Source: Ketobacter sp036337295 (GTDB lineage: Bacteria > Pseudomonadota > Gammaproteobacteria > Pseudomonadales > Ketobacteraceae). From it: a DNA stretch of 64,000 bases. The position numbers and the translations under genes were made by a program. The stretch covers positions 434,001 to 498,000 of the forward strand of contig JAYZEN010000007.1 of the NCBI GenBank assembly GCA_036337295.1, in the 5' to 3' direction. Shown here piece by piece: positions 41,298 to 49,642 of the stretch (position 1 is the stretch's first letter; every line of letters begins with the position of its first letter). The notes beneath the pieces were generated by a model. That model had not been told where the DNA came from, made no database searches, and saw only the letters and a list, made by a program, of their open reading frames with translations.

Positions 41298-41322
41298 TCT
41301 CAAGGCGTCATTTTTATTTTCG
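41278..41322 (+). terminator. terminator overlapping the microprotein 3' end
   Basis: ATGACGCCTTTGAGAT pairs with ATCTCAAGGCGTCAT with one bulged T, loop GTG, then TTTTTATTTT. The left arm and loop are the end of the 27-codon reading frame, and the T-run runs into the stop of the convergent AraC gene at 41314. Confidence 0.85.
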
Positions 41323-42333
41323 GCTCAATGATTTACGAAACTCACCCGGGGTTTTCCCGGACCACCGCTTAAACGCCCGCTGAAACGCCCCCGGGGTCGA
41401 GAACCCCAACAAGTAGGATATTTCCCCAAACGTCAGGTCTGTGCTTTTCATATAGCTCATGGCCACGTCGCGCCGCATTTCATCCACCAGGGACTGATAG
41501 GCGGAATCTTCCTCTTTCAACTTTCTACGCAGGGTCCAGCTGGGCATGCCCAATTTTAGTGCAACCTCATCAATGGACGGGGTTTGGCCGTGGAGCATGG
41601 TGCCCAGCACTTTCAATACTTTGTTGCGGTAGCTGTCCGCCAGGGCCACCTGATTCAGCAACTGGTCACACTGCTTCACCAGCCGTGCGTTGAGCTGCTG
41701 ATTGGCTTCCGGCAGCGCAATGGCCAGGTCATCTGTACTGAACAGCAGGGCATTGCGGGGCGCGCCGAAGCGGATATCGCAATTGAATATCTGCCGGTAC
41801 TGCTCTGCGTAACTGGGCTCATCGAATTCGATGTCCACCTTGCGCACCAGGTCGGTGTGGCCGGTGAGCAGGGTGCAGAGCCTGGCCCAGGCACTCAATA
41901 CGCCGTCCACCACAAAGCAGGTATAGGCGTTATAGGGCGCGATGGAATAAAAGCTCAGGGTGGTCTGCAGCGGCTCTACCTGCAACTGGCTGGTGCCGCG
42001 ATAGCACTGCCCGTTCAAATGCTCGTAGCGGACGATGGTGTGCAAAGCGTCGCCCAGGGTGGGGGCGGTCATGGCTGCCAGCCCCACATAACCCATATCC
42101 GAGATCTGGCTGTTGATGCCCAGTTGCAACCCGATTTCGGGGCTGCCGGTCTGGCGGATGGCGCCACGGCCCAGTCGCATAAGGTAGGTGAGGTCGACCC
42201 GGTTATCGTCATCCTCAAGCTCTATCGGGTTCAGGTCGGCGTCGGCCAACAGCTGATTGGCATCCGCTCCTGCCTCAGTGGCTACGTGCAGGAGTTGCTT
42301 GATGTAGTGGGCTGTCGTATCCCCGATTTTCAT
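41314..42333 (-). CDS. AraC-family transcriptional regulator
   Basis: 339 residues. The N-terminal arabinose-binding-like ligand domain (about 15-205, GADANQLLADADLNP, SEIGL-like SPEIGLQLGIN, GYVGLAAMTAPTLGDALHTIVRYEHL) belongs to the OruR/ArgR-like type common in Pseudomonas lipid and amino-acid regulators. The C-terminal double helix-turn-helix (about 245-335) has IDEVALKLGMPSWTLRRKLKEED and the LTFGEISYLLGFSTPGAFQRAFKRWSGKTPGEFRK signature. Effector and targets are unknown. The divergent coiled-coil gene starts 269 bases away, with a 12-bp AT palindrome TATATGCATATA at 42377-42388 in between. Confidence 0.92.
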   Translation of the reverse strand: MKIGDTTAHYIKQLLHVATEAGADANQLLADADLNPIELEDDDNRVDLTYLMRLGRGAIRQTGSPEIGLQLGINSQISDMGYVGLAAMTAPTLGDALHTIVRYEHLNGQCYRGTSQLQVEPLQTTLSFYSIAPYNAYTCFVVDGVLSAWARLCTLLTGHTDLVRKVDIEFDEPSYAEQYRQIFNCDIRFGAPRNALLFSTDDLAIALPEANQQLNARLVKQCDQLLNQVALADSYRNKVLKVLGTMLHGQTPSIDEVALKLGMPSWTLRRKLKEEDSAYQSLVDEMRRDVAMSYMKSTDLTFGEISYLLGFSTPGAFQRAFKRWSGKTPGEFRKSLSRK

Positions 42334-42602
42334 TTATACCTTCGACTTATCCAGGGTTCTGGGCATCTGAATATTATATATGCATATAACTGACTGTTGT
42401 TCATTTGATCTTTGAACGTTTTTTGCGCGGGTCATCACACTCCTGCTGCCTTGGTAGTCACTCCCCGGCCTGATTAACTGCTCTAGAATGGGATGGTGGC
42501 GAAAAACAGGGCTACACTGATATTCATTAGGCCGGTTAGTTTACGGCTCTTTTTCCCAGTAAGACAGACTGATCTGAACGTCAGACGTGTTGGAACCATA
42601 CC

Positions 42603-44045
42603 ATGCGTGACTCGGCATACTCTAACGAGGCCATCGTTTTTTTTGAGGATGGGGCCGTCTCCAAAGAGATGACCTATTCCGAATTCGAAGCCATTCTGGA
42701 TGGAGTGGTGGGCATTGACGATTTCGCCGGCGATACCGTCAAGGCGGCCTTCGTGGTGGTCAATGGCAGTCTGAAGGTCAAGGCGGCAGTGCTGTTCAAA
42801 ATTGGCTTTGATCGTCAGGGGCATGCGGATCGGGCCTGGAATCTGCCTTTACGTCATCTGGCGGATAATGGCGGCAGCGGGCCGGACATGGGGGCGGGCG
42901 CCATCAAGCTGGCCTGCAAATCCCAATGTGCGGTGGCCTGGCATTCTTCCTCGTTGTGGGACCCGGACATGTCCCCCAAATCCAACACCTTTGTGCGTCT
43001 GCGGGATGCGATTGCCGACAATAAGCTGTGCCTGCCGAGCAACAGCGAGCCCGAGCCCCCATTGATCCAGACCCCAACCCAGAATCCGCCGCCGAACTGG
43101 GGCATGCCCTCTGCACCAAAAGCCCAGGCACCTCAATCCTGGGGGCAGGGGGGTGGTTCCTCCATTGACTATGGTTGGGATGGGGAGGATTCCGGGCTCA
43201 CCGACAGCCAGCTGGCGGCCCTGGAGCAGGAGCATCGTAACAAGATCGCTGCCTTGATCAAGCAGCAGCGTTTGCACATCCAGACCCTGAAAAATGAAGC
43301 GCAGCAGACCCTGCAATCCACCCGTGTGAGTCTGGAAAAAGAATTGGAGCTTGCCCGTCAGGAGGTAACCCGCCTGCGCAGTGAGCACGAATCCCTGCAC
43401 GCCCAGAACATTGCGCTGCGGGAACAGAACGAAGCCCAACGCAAGCAGATGGAAACCATCAAGCGTACCCGGGAGCTGGAGCTACAGGCCGCCGAACAAA
43501 CGGAAAAAGCTGGCGTGGAAGCCCTGCGCAAACAGTATGAGAAGCAGCTGCAGCAGAAAATACAGGAAGAGACGGCCAAGCTGAAGGAAGACATCGAGCT
43601 GCGCAACATGGAGCTGATGTACCGTCATGATGTGGCAAAACAACTGCGTGAAGAATTGACCCAGTTGCGCAAGGACAAAATCCGTCTGGTGCATGAAGGT
43701 GGCGACAAATTCCTGGAGCGGCTGGAGGCCCTGGGGGTGAGTTTCATCGCTTTCCATCCCGGTGCCGGTCACGTTTCCATTCTGTTGTCAGAAATGCCTT
43801 CCTATATGGAAAACCCGATTGCCTATGCTGCCAACAAGTGCCTGGTGTCGGAAGAACACTATCGCACCTGGCTGGAACATTACCAGAAGCCCGAATGCCA
43901 GGCGCCGTTGACCAACGAGAAGAAATGTAGCTGCCGTATTGGCCGGGTGGACGTGCCCAGTCAGTTTGTGGTGGGGGATTCCGATCGCTGCGAGAAGCAC
44001 AAACCCCGCTCCTATGGCGACAACGTGGTGACGTTTCGCGGTTAA
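42603..44045 (+). CDS. coiled-coil protein with C-terminal Cys cluster, unknown function
   Basis: Not recognised with confidence. Three parts of 480 residues: a globular N-domain (about 1-135, with FFEDGAVSKEMTYSEFEAILDG and LACKSQCAVAWHSSSLWDP); a Pro/Gln/Gly-rich linker (about 140-195, PPLIQTPTQNPPPNWGMP); a coiled coil of about 170 residues (about 205-375, heptad-rich E/Q/L/K); and a C-terminal domain with Cys432, Cys442, Cys444, Cys463 and His466, a plausible metal site. No signal peptide or membrane helix. Structural or scaffolding role is conceivable. Alone between the AraC regulator and the nadK operon, 49 bases before the latter. Confidence 0.85.
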   Translation: MRDSAYSNEAIVFFEDGAVSKEMTYSEFEAILDGVVGIDDFAGDTVKAAFVVVNGSLKVKAAVLFKIGFDRQGHADRAWNLPLRHLADNGGSGPDMGAGAIKLACKSQCAVAWHSSSLWDPDMSPKSNTFVRLRDAIADNKLCLPSNSEPEPPLIQTPTQNPPPNWGMPSAPKAQAPQSWGQGGGSSIDYGWDGEDSGLTDSQLAALEQEHRNKIAALIKQQRLHIQTLKNEAQQTLQSTRVSLEKELELARQEVTRLRSEHESLHAQNIALREQNEAQRKQMETIKRTRELELQAAEQTEKAGVEALRKQYEKQLQQKIQEETAKLKEDIELRNMELMYRHDVAKQLREELTQLRKDKIRLVHEGGDKFLERLEALGVSFIAFHPGAGHVSILLSEMPSYMENPIAYAANKCLVSEEHYRTWLEHYQKPECQAPLTNEKKCSCRIGRVDVPSQFVVGDSDRCEKHKPRSYGDNVVTFRG

Positions 44046-44094
44046 GCCGTCCATTTGATAACATCGGCCCTCTGTCTGTGAGCCGTGACCCTGC

Positions 44095-45120
44095 ATGTCC
44101 ATTCTTGCCACCACTGATGCCTGTGATGTTCTTGATGTCTTTGCCCGCCTGGATGCCATCCCGGCACTGGAGCGGGCGCTCAGCTGTTATGCCCCATTGC
44201 AACAGGCGGGCTTGCTGGCACCGTTAACCGCGCAGTGCCTGGATTACCCGCTTTTTGCAGAGCAGCAGGTACAGGTGGATGTGCTGCAGGCTGACCAGCT
44301 GCATCCGGTGATTTCCGGAAACAAATGGTTCAAGCTCAAATACAATCTGCTGCAGGCGCTTGAGGACGGTTGTGAGGAGCTGGTGTCCTTTGGGGGCGCG
44401 TGGTCCAATCACCTGCATGCGCTGGCTTACCTGGGCGGATTGATGGGGGTGCGAACCCAAGGGCTGGTGCGGGGCGAGGAGCATACCCCGGACACCACGC
44501 CCACCCTGCGGGATGCCAGCCGTTACGGTATGGCATTGCGTTTTGTGAGCCGTCAGCAATTCCGTGACTACCGCAACCAGCCCCAACGGTTGGTGCAGTC
44601 CGGGCGCTGTGTGATACCCGAAGGAGGCGACAACCCATTGGGCATGCTGGGGGCTGCTTCCATGGTGATGCAGGCGGATCTGGATTGGACCCGCTACAGT
44701 CATGTGGTGGTGGCGGTGGGCACCGGGTGCACCTTTGCCGGGTTGCGCCTGGCGCTGCCGACTTCGGTGATGCTGGTGGGGGTGTCCGCCCTCAAAGGCG
44801 CCTGGGTTGGGCAGGCCATGGCAGAGCGAATGGCGGGGCTCACAGACCGTAACTGGCAGCTGGATACGCGCCATCATCGTGGTGGATTTGCCCGAGTCGA
44901 CGCCCGCCTGTTGAGTTTTGTGGCGGAATTTAGCGACAATACGGGCATCCAATTGGAGCCCGTCTATACCGGTAAAGCCCTGCTGGCACTGCTGGAGATG
45001 ATCCAGGCGCGCACGATTGCTGCGGGCAGCCGGGTCTTGTTTGTCCACAGTGGCGGTCTGCAGGGTGCCCGTCCCGTCGGTGCAGAAGTCAATATGAATC
45101 CCAGGAATTTCAGAGAGTAG
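44095..45120 (+). CDS. D-cysteine desulfhydrase / ACC deaminase-like PLP enzyme
   Basis: Fold-type II PLP enzyme. 341 residues. SGNKWFKLKYNLLQAL (about 75-90) holds the Schiff-base lysine. SFGGAWSNHLHALAYLGGLMGV contains the catalytic Ser region with N-H-L-H. VAVGTGCTFAGLRLAL is the PLP phosphate-binding glycine loop. The family covers 1-aminocyclopropane-1-carboxylate deaminases and D-cysteine desulfhydrases, and the true substrate is unset. The first 60 residues match the family poorly, so the start may be later. nadK follows after 4 bases: one operon. Confidence 0.85.
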   Translation: MSILATTDACDVLDVFARLDAIPALERALSCYAPLQQAGLLAPLTAQCLDYPLFAEQQVQVDVLQADQLHPVISGNKWFKLKYNLLQALEDGCEELVSFGGAWSNHLHALAYLGGLMGVRTQGLVRGEEHTPDTTPTLRDASRYGMALRFVSRQQFRDYRNQPQRLVQSGRCVIPEGGDNPLGMLGAASMVMQADLDWTRYSHVVVAVGTGCTFAGLRLALPTSVMLVGVSALKGAWVGQAMAERMAGLTDRNWQLDTRHHRGGFARVDARLLSFVAEFSDNTGIQLEPVYTGKALLALLEMIQARTIAAGSRVLFVHSGGLQGARPVGAEVNMNPRNFRE

Positions 45121-45124
45121 TGGC

Positions 45125-46012
45125 ATGCAAGCGATAGAATCTTTTCGTACCGTTGGCCTCATCGGTCGCCCCGGTGTGAATCCCCAGGTGGAAGAAACAC
45201 TGATGGCACTGCTGGCCTATCTGGACAGCCGCAACATCAATGTCATTCTGGATGAAGCCACCTCCAGCAACATCACCTCCGATGGCCATCAGCGGGCCCA
45301 GCGTAAAATACTGGGGCAGACCTGTGACCTGGTGATTGTGGTCGGGGGGGATGGCTGCCTGCTGGGGGCGGCGCGGGATCTGGCCCGCTATAAAGTTCCC
45401 CTGCTGGGGGTGAACCGTGGCCGGCTGGGCTTTTTAACGGATATCCACCCCACCGAAATAGAAGCCCGCATGGACGAGGTACTGCAAGGTGAATACAGCG
45501 TGGAGCAGCGCTTTTTGCTGGAGGCCCAGGTCAAGCGCGATGGCAAAATGATGGGGGAAAGCTCGGCCCTCAATGATGTGGTGTTTCACTCGGGAAACTC
45601 GGTGAAGATGTTGGAGTTCGAGTTGTATATCGATGGCGACTTCGTCTATCGCCAGCGCTCCGATGGCCTGATCATGTCCACCCCCACCGGGTCCACCGCC
45701 TACGCATTATCCGGGGGCGGCCCCATCATGCATCCGCGGCTGGATGCCATCGTGTTGGTGCCCATGTTTCCCCATACGCTGAGCAGTCGCCCCATAGTGA
45801 TCGACGGCAACAGTGAGATTAAAATCTATGTGTCGCCGTCCAACGATTTCAAACCACTGTTGAACTGCGATGGCCAGGGAGGACAGGTGGTGGAGCCGGA
45901 GGACTGGCTCTATGTTCGCAAGCGCTCTCATCCCCTGCGTCTGCTGCATCCGAAAACCCACAGTTTTTACGAAGCCTGCCGTTCCAAATTGGGGTGGAGT
46001 GAAGTGCTTTGA
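45125..46012 (+). CDS. nadK: NAD(+) kinase
   Basis: Phosphorylates NAD to NADP, the only de novo NADP source. 295 residues. The GGDG motif lies in LVIVVGGDGCLLGAARD (about 74-90), NRGRLGFLTDI and the LNDVVFH segment (Asn-Asp nicotinamide site) follow, and SDGLIMSTPTGSTAYALSGGGPI is the conserved glycine-rich stretch. VPMFPHTLSSRPIVI completes the fold. Second gene of a four-gene run with the PLP enzyme and metallophosphoesterase. Its TGA overlaps the next gene's TTG. Confidence 0.96.
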   Translation: MQAIESFRTVGLIGRPGVNPQVEETLMALLAYLDSRNINVILDEATSSNITSDGHQRAQRKILGQTCDLVIVVGGDGCLLGAARDLARYKVPLLGVNRGRLGFLTDIHPTEIEARMDEVLQGEYSVEQRFLLEAQVKRDGKMMGESSALNDVVFHSGNSVKMLEFELYIDGDFVYRQRSDGLIMSTPTGSTAYALSGGGPIMHPRLDAIVLVPMFPHTLSSRPIVIDGNSEIKIYVSPSNDFKPLLNCDGQGGQVVEPEDWLYVRKRSHPLRLLHPKTHSFYEACRSKLGWSEVL

Positions 46013-46983
46013 TCCTGGATGAACCCGGTATTGAAGGCTATGACATTATCGGCGACGTGCACGGTTGTGCCGAGGCCTTGATCCGCCTGTTGCAAGCCCT
46101 GGGGTACCAGTTGCACCAGGATGTCTGGCAACATCCGCAGCGCAAGGTGGTGTTTGTCGGGGATATTATCGACCGTGGCCCGCAAATCCGGCAGGCCATG
46201 CGCATTGTGCGGCGCATGGTGGATGCGGGCCAGGCGCACATGGTCTTGGGCAATCACGAGTTCAACGCGGTGGCCTATTCCTCGCACTGCCATGAGCAGG
46301 TGTCCCCCCGTCTGCAGCGCTATTACCGGCGTTTGGGGCATCATCTGAAATCCACCCTGGTGGATTACCGGTTTCACCTGCAGGAATGGAAAGAGCTGAT
46401 TCACTGGTTGCGGCACTTGCCCATTTTTCTGGAATTCAGGCACTTTCGCGTGGTGCATGCCTGCTGGGACCCACGCCGCATCGGGCAGGCAGCGGCCTGT
46501 CATCAGGGGCGGGTATTGTTGGATGGTGAGTTTCTCGCCAAGAGCATGTTGCCGGCCACCGAACCCAACCGCATTGTTGAGCGCCTGCTCAAAGGCACGG
46601 AAATGGAGCTGCCGGAAGGGCAGAGCTTGCTGGGATCGGATGGCGTGAGGCGTACCCGCTTTCGCACCAAATTCTGGAGCCAGGCCCCCCGTACCTACGG
46701 TGACGTGGTGTTTCAGCCGGATGGTCTGCCCGACGACCTGATCGACCAGCCGCTCACGGAAGCGGAGCAGGAGCACCTGCTGCAGTACGGCTCTGATCAA
46801 AAAGCGCTCCTGGTCGGCCACTACTGGTGCCAGGGGCAGCCGCACATCATTCGACCTAACCTGGCCTGCCTGGATTACAGCGCGGTGAAAAACGGCCTGT
46901 TGGTGGCGTATCGGATGGAGGCGGAACCCCAACTGAGCAATGACCGTTTTGTGTGGGTAAACAACGCCGGGTTGGACGGCTGA
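46009..46983 (+). CDS. metallophosphoesterase (PPP family)
   Basis: Calcineurin-like phosphatase, 324 residues, cytoplasmic. IIGDVHGCAEAL (about 13-24), VFVGDIIDRGPQIR (about 47-60) and VLGNHEFNAVAYS (about 81-93) are the three metal-binding motifs of PPP phosphatases. A histidine-bearing HACWDPRR segment and LLVGHYWCQGQP complete the site. It starts with TTG overlapping the nadK stop (TTGA), so it is translationally coupled to nadK. No in-frame ATG lies near. Substrate unknown: dinucleotide polyphosphates or phosphoproteins are both possible in this family. Confidence 0.88.
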   Translation: MILDEPGIEGYDIIGDVHGCAEALIRLLQALGYQLHQDVWQHPQRKVVFVGDIIDRGPQIRQAMRIVRRMVDAGQAHMVLGNHEFNAVAYSSHCHEQVSPRLQRYYRRLGHHLKSTLVDYRFHLQEWKELIHWLRHLPIFLEFRHFRVVHACWDPRRIGQAAACHQGRVLLDGEFLAKSMLPATEPNRIVERLLKGTEMELPEGQSLLGSDGVRRTRFRTKFWSQAPRTYGDVVFQPDGLPDDLIDQPLTEAEQEHLLQYGSDQKALLVGHYWCQGQPHIIRPNLACLDYSAVKNGLLVAYRMEAEPQLSNDRFVWVNNAGLDG

Positions 46984-47066
46984 AGCCGTTAAAAAGCAAG
47001 GCGGCAGGGCGTTTATCTACTACAATTAGGTGCGATTATTGATAACGATAATATAACAGGCAATTT

Positions 47067-48773
47067 ATGCAGCTGAAGGGGAAAACCTCTGCGTTCATCC
47101 TGTGGGTATTGATGACCCTGGCCAGTGTTCTGATCAGTGCGTGGGTACACAAGCTGGCCACTCATACCCCGTCGGACCAGGAAGTCCGCCTGGTGAAACG
47201 CAATTTCGATGTGATTGTGAGCGAGCTGCAGGGTGATCTGCAGTGGCTGGCCCGGAATTACAATATGGAGTTGCGCACCCTGCCGGACAGTGTGGACGTC
47301 AGGCTGGTGTTTGATCAACAGGATCTCCTGCAGTACCAGACTTCATTGGCCAACGAAGACCAGGTGGACAGCCTGCTCACCAGCCTGATCAGCTTCCTCA
47401 AGGTTCCCCGCCAGGCCAATAGCGGCATCACCTATTGGCGCGACAAGGTGATGTGGCTGGTGGTGGAGGAGCAGGACGCCGTGCGCTCGGTGGCGGCGGT
47501 ATTTCTGGACGACTGGTTGCTCGGTCTGTCTGACCGCCTGCATTACCAGTTGGCGCTCAGTGCCACTCCCGTGAGTGAGACCGGTGATAGCCTGGGGGAG
47601 GCGACGATGATGCTGCCGTCTTTGGTGGGCAAACCGGTGTATGTGTCGGTGAGCCCGCTGCAAACCCCATCCAACATGCCCTACGTTTGGTGGTTGTCTG
47701 TGCTGATCAGTGCCCTGGTGTGTGGTGTGCTGGTGTGGACGCTGTATTACCGCCCTATCTGGAAGCGCATCAACGGCTTGTTGCAACAGTCCCGCCAGAT
47801 TATGAAATCCGGGAATTTTAACCAGCGGCTCAAGTCCGACGGCAAAGATGAAATCTCCGAGCTGGCGGTGCAGATCAACGCCATTCTCAGTTCCCTGGAG
47901 TATTGCTACAACCTGATGGCCAAGACCAACCTGATCACCACCGAGTTGCTGCAGAAGGTGGATCTGCAAGTGACGCCGGAACCGGCCACGGCGTTGACGG
48001 AAGAGAGCGAATTGAAATCCTCTCTTGATGTGGTCTCCCGCCTCAGTGAAGCTTTTGAAACCGATGCCCTGGAAGTGTTTGTGCAGCCGGTGTATGCCGC
48101 AGACCGTTCCCAGGTCACCGGCTATGAAGCGCTGGCCCGCTGGATGGACCCGGAAATGGGCATGGTGTCACCGGCGGAGTTCGTCTCCATGTGCGAGAAA
48201 GCCGGCCTGCTGGATCTGCTGACTGAGCTGATGTTGCGCCACTCCCTGGCGGCATTGAAGGAGTTGCGGGTCAAACATGGGGAAGGGCTGGTGGTGTCCA
48301 TCAATTTAAGCTCCGCCCAGTTTTTCTCACCGACTTTGCTCGGCACCCTCAACAAACTGGCGGCAGAACACGGTGGCCTGCTGGGGAGCATGGAGTTCGA
48401 GGTGCGGGAAAGCACCATCACCCACGATTTCGACCAGGCCCTGATCCTCATCAACAACCTCAAGGGCAAAGGACTGCGGGTGTGCATTGATGATTTCGGT
48501 CTCAGCCGCTATTCACTCATGTATTTACAGCGGTTGCCGGTGAACACCATCAAACTGTCCGCGGTGTTCACCGAACGCCTGGCCTGGGAAAGTCGGGAAG
48601 TGGCCTTTATCGATGGCATCGCCCGCTTTGCCGACGCCCTCAACGTGCGGGTGATCGTCAAAAACATCGAAACCGATGGTCAGCTGCGGGCGCTTGGCAG
48701 CGAATTGGATGTGGAATATCAGGGGGTTATGCTGTCACCTCCGGCGCCTTTGGCGGTGGCTCTGCAGCGCTAA
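47067..48773 (+). CDS. membrane EAL-domain protein with altered catalytic residues
   Basis: 568 residues: TM1 (about 9-26), periplasmic sensor region (about 30-205), TM2 (about 207-228), HAMP-like linker (about 230-285), then a C-terminal EAL domain (about 325-565). There is no GGDEF domain. The EAL motif is intact (YEALARW, Glu354), as are Asn413, Glu448, Asp475-Asp476, Lys496 and Gln552. But the usual A-E-G-V-E-T motif reads V-K-N-I-E-T, so the catalytic base Glu is Lys532, and the D of the K-I-D motif is Ser498. c-di-GMP hydrolysis is therefore doubtful. Binding of c-di-GMP, as in LapD-like receptors, is possible. Topology resembles LapD. Confidence 0.9.
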   Translation: MQLKGKTSAFILWVLMTLASVLISAWVHKLATHTPSDQEVRLVKRNFDVIVSELQGDLQWLARNYNMELRTLPDSVDVRLVFDQQDLLQYQTSLANEDQVDSLLTSLISFLKVPRQANSGITYWRDKVMWLVVEEQDAVRSVAAVFLDDWLLGLSDRLHYQLALSATPVSETGDSLGEATMMLPSLVGKPVYVSVSPLQTPSNMPYVWWLSVLISALVCGVLVWTLYYRPIWKRINGLLQQSRQIMKSGNFNQRLKSDGKDEISELAVQINAILSSLEYCYNLMAKTNLITTELLQKVDLQVTPEPATALTEESELKSSLDVVSRLSEAFETDALEVFVQPVYAADRSQVTGYEALARWMDPEMGMVSPAEFVSMCEKAGLLDLLTELMLRHSLAALKELRVKHGEGLVVSINLSSAQFFSPTLLGTLNKLAAEHGGLLGSMEFEVRESTITHDFDQALILINNLKGKGLRVCIDDFGLSRYSLMYLQRLPVNTIKLSAVFTERLAWESREVAFIDGIARFADALNVRVIVKNIETDGQLRALGSELDVEYQGVMLSPPAPLAVALQR

Positions 48774-48789
48774 CCTTGCGCTTGGGCTG

Positions 48790-48798
48790 TGTTATAAT
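48790..48798 (+). promoter_or_regulatory. extended -10 promoter element of yeaC
   Basis: TGTTATAAT is a perfect TATAAT with an upstream TG, 37 bases before the yeaC ATG and 17 bases after the EAL gene stop. No good -35 is seen, as expected of an extended -10 promoter. Confidence 0.5.
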
Positions 48799-48835
48799 CC
48801 ACCTCCCTTTAACCGCAGACGGATTCCAGGCAGTT

Positions 48836-49099
48836 ATGGATTTCAACGCACTCATTGATTCAATTACACCAGAGACGTACCAGGCCTTGTTGAAAGCCCT
48901 GGAGCTGGGGAAATGGGCCGACGGCAATCGCCTTACCCCGGAGCAGAAAGAACATGTGATGCAGGCCATCATTGCTTACGGTGAAAAGCACCTGCCGCCG
49001 CAACAGCGGGTGGGGTTCATTGACCGGGGCAGCAAAGACGAAGGTGAGGTGTGCGACGATCCTCATCCCGTTGAACAGCCGGTGAAGTTTCTCCAGTAA
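48836..49099 (+). CDS. YeaC-like protein (DUF1315)
   Basis: 87 residues from ATG 48836. FNALIDSITPETYQALLKALELGKWADGNRLTPEQKEHVMQAIIAYG and LPPQQRVGFIDRG are the family body. No function is established for YeaC-type proteins. It is cytoplasmic and helical, with an acidic DEGEVCDD stretch before the end. Found near pepN in other gammaproteobacteria, as here. It has its own extended -10 promoter and converges with the DUF6231-like gene 5 bases beyond its stop. Confidence 0.88.
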   Translation: MDFNALIDSITPETYQALLKALELGKWADGNRLTPEQKEHVMQAIIAYGEKHLPPQQRVGFIDRGSKDEGEVCDDPHPVEQPVKFLQ

Positions 49100-49103
49100 G
49101 CCG

Positions 49104-49568
49104 TTACCAGCGGTATTTGTCCCAGTTCTGGGGATTGGCCCAGAACTTGGGGTTAAGCCAGTCCGGCACCGGCTTGTAGGTTTTCAGGTCAAACAGGTAG
49201 TAACGCTGCTGATCCGTTTGCGCCAGGCGCACAAACCCCAGCGCCAGGCATTCGCTGTCCGTCATGCCCACCTCATCCTCCAGGGGCAATTCCAGCAGCA
49301 CCCTCTGCGACAACTGATCCCGGCTTTTGGCAATCAGGCGATTCCTGTCTGCGGGGTTCTGCACCAGGCTCGAGGCACTGATGGCCACCAGGTCCGCCCG
49401 CTGCTGGAATGCATCCTCCAGCACCTGCTCTGCAGTGAGGGGGTTCGGACCCGGGAAGCCTACATAATGTACGGAGTGCAGCCCCTCGGACTCCATCAAT
49501 ACCGTCAACGGTGCTGGAAGCGCCATCAGAATACCCGCTAAGTTGTTAAATTCATTACAGTCATACAT
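49104..49568 (-). CDS. conserved protein of unknown function (DUF6231-like)
   Basis: 154 residues from ATG 49568 (M-Y-D-C-N-E). N-terminal half has a Rossmann-like alternation (LTVLMESEGLHSVHYVGFPGPNPL, RADLVAISASSLVQNPADRNRLIAKSRDQLSQRVLLELPLED), the C-terminus is aromatic and ends PDWLNPKFWANPQNWDKYRW. No catalytic motif is recognised, and the DUF6231 label is from memory of similar proteins beside pepN in Marinobacter/Pseudomonas, so treat it as tentative. Divergent from pepN, 74 bases apart. A TTG at 49580 is a possible alternative start. Confidence 0.75.
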   Translation of the reverse strand: MYDCNEFNNLAGILMALPAPLTVLMESEGLHSVHYVGFPGPNPLTAEQVLEDAFQQRADLVAISASSLVQNPADRNRLIAKSRDQLSQRVLLELPLEDEVGMTDSECLALGFVRLAQTDQQRYYLFDLKTYKPVPDWLNPKFWANPQNWDKYRW

Positions 49569-49642
49569 ACTGCAGAACAAACTCCCCTTTCACAAGCGAT
49601 GACTCATTGCCGGGTGGTCGCTGCAACATCAGGTCAGTGTCC

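Noticed and set aside
47041..47052. Fur box upstream of the EAL gene
   Set aside because: GATAAC-GATAAT resembles two of three Fur hexamers, but the third does not match and AT-rich promoters give such hits by chance; only mentioned as a side note.
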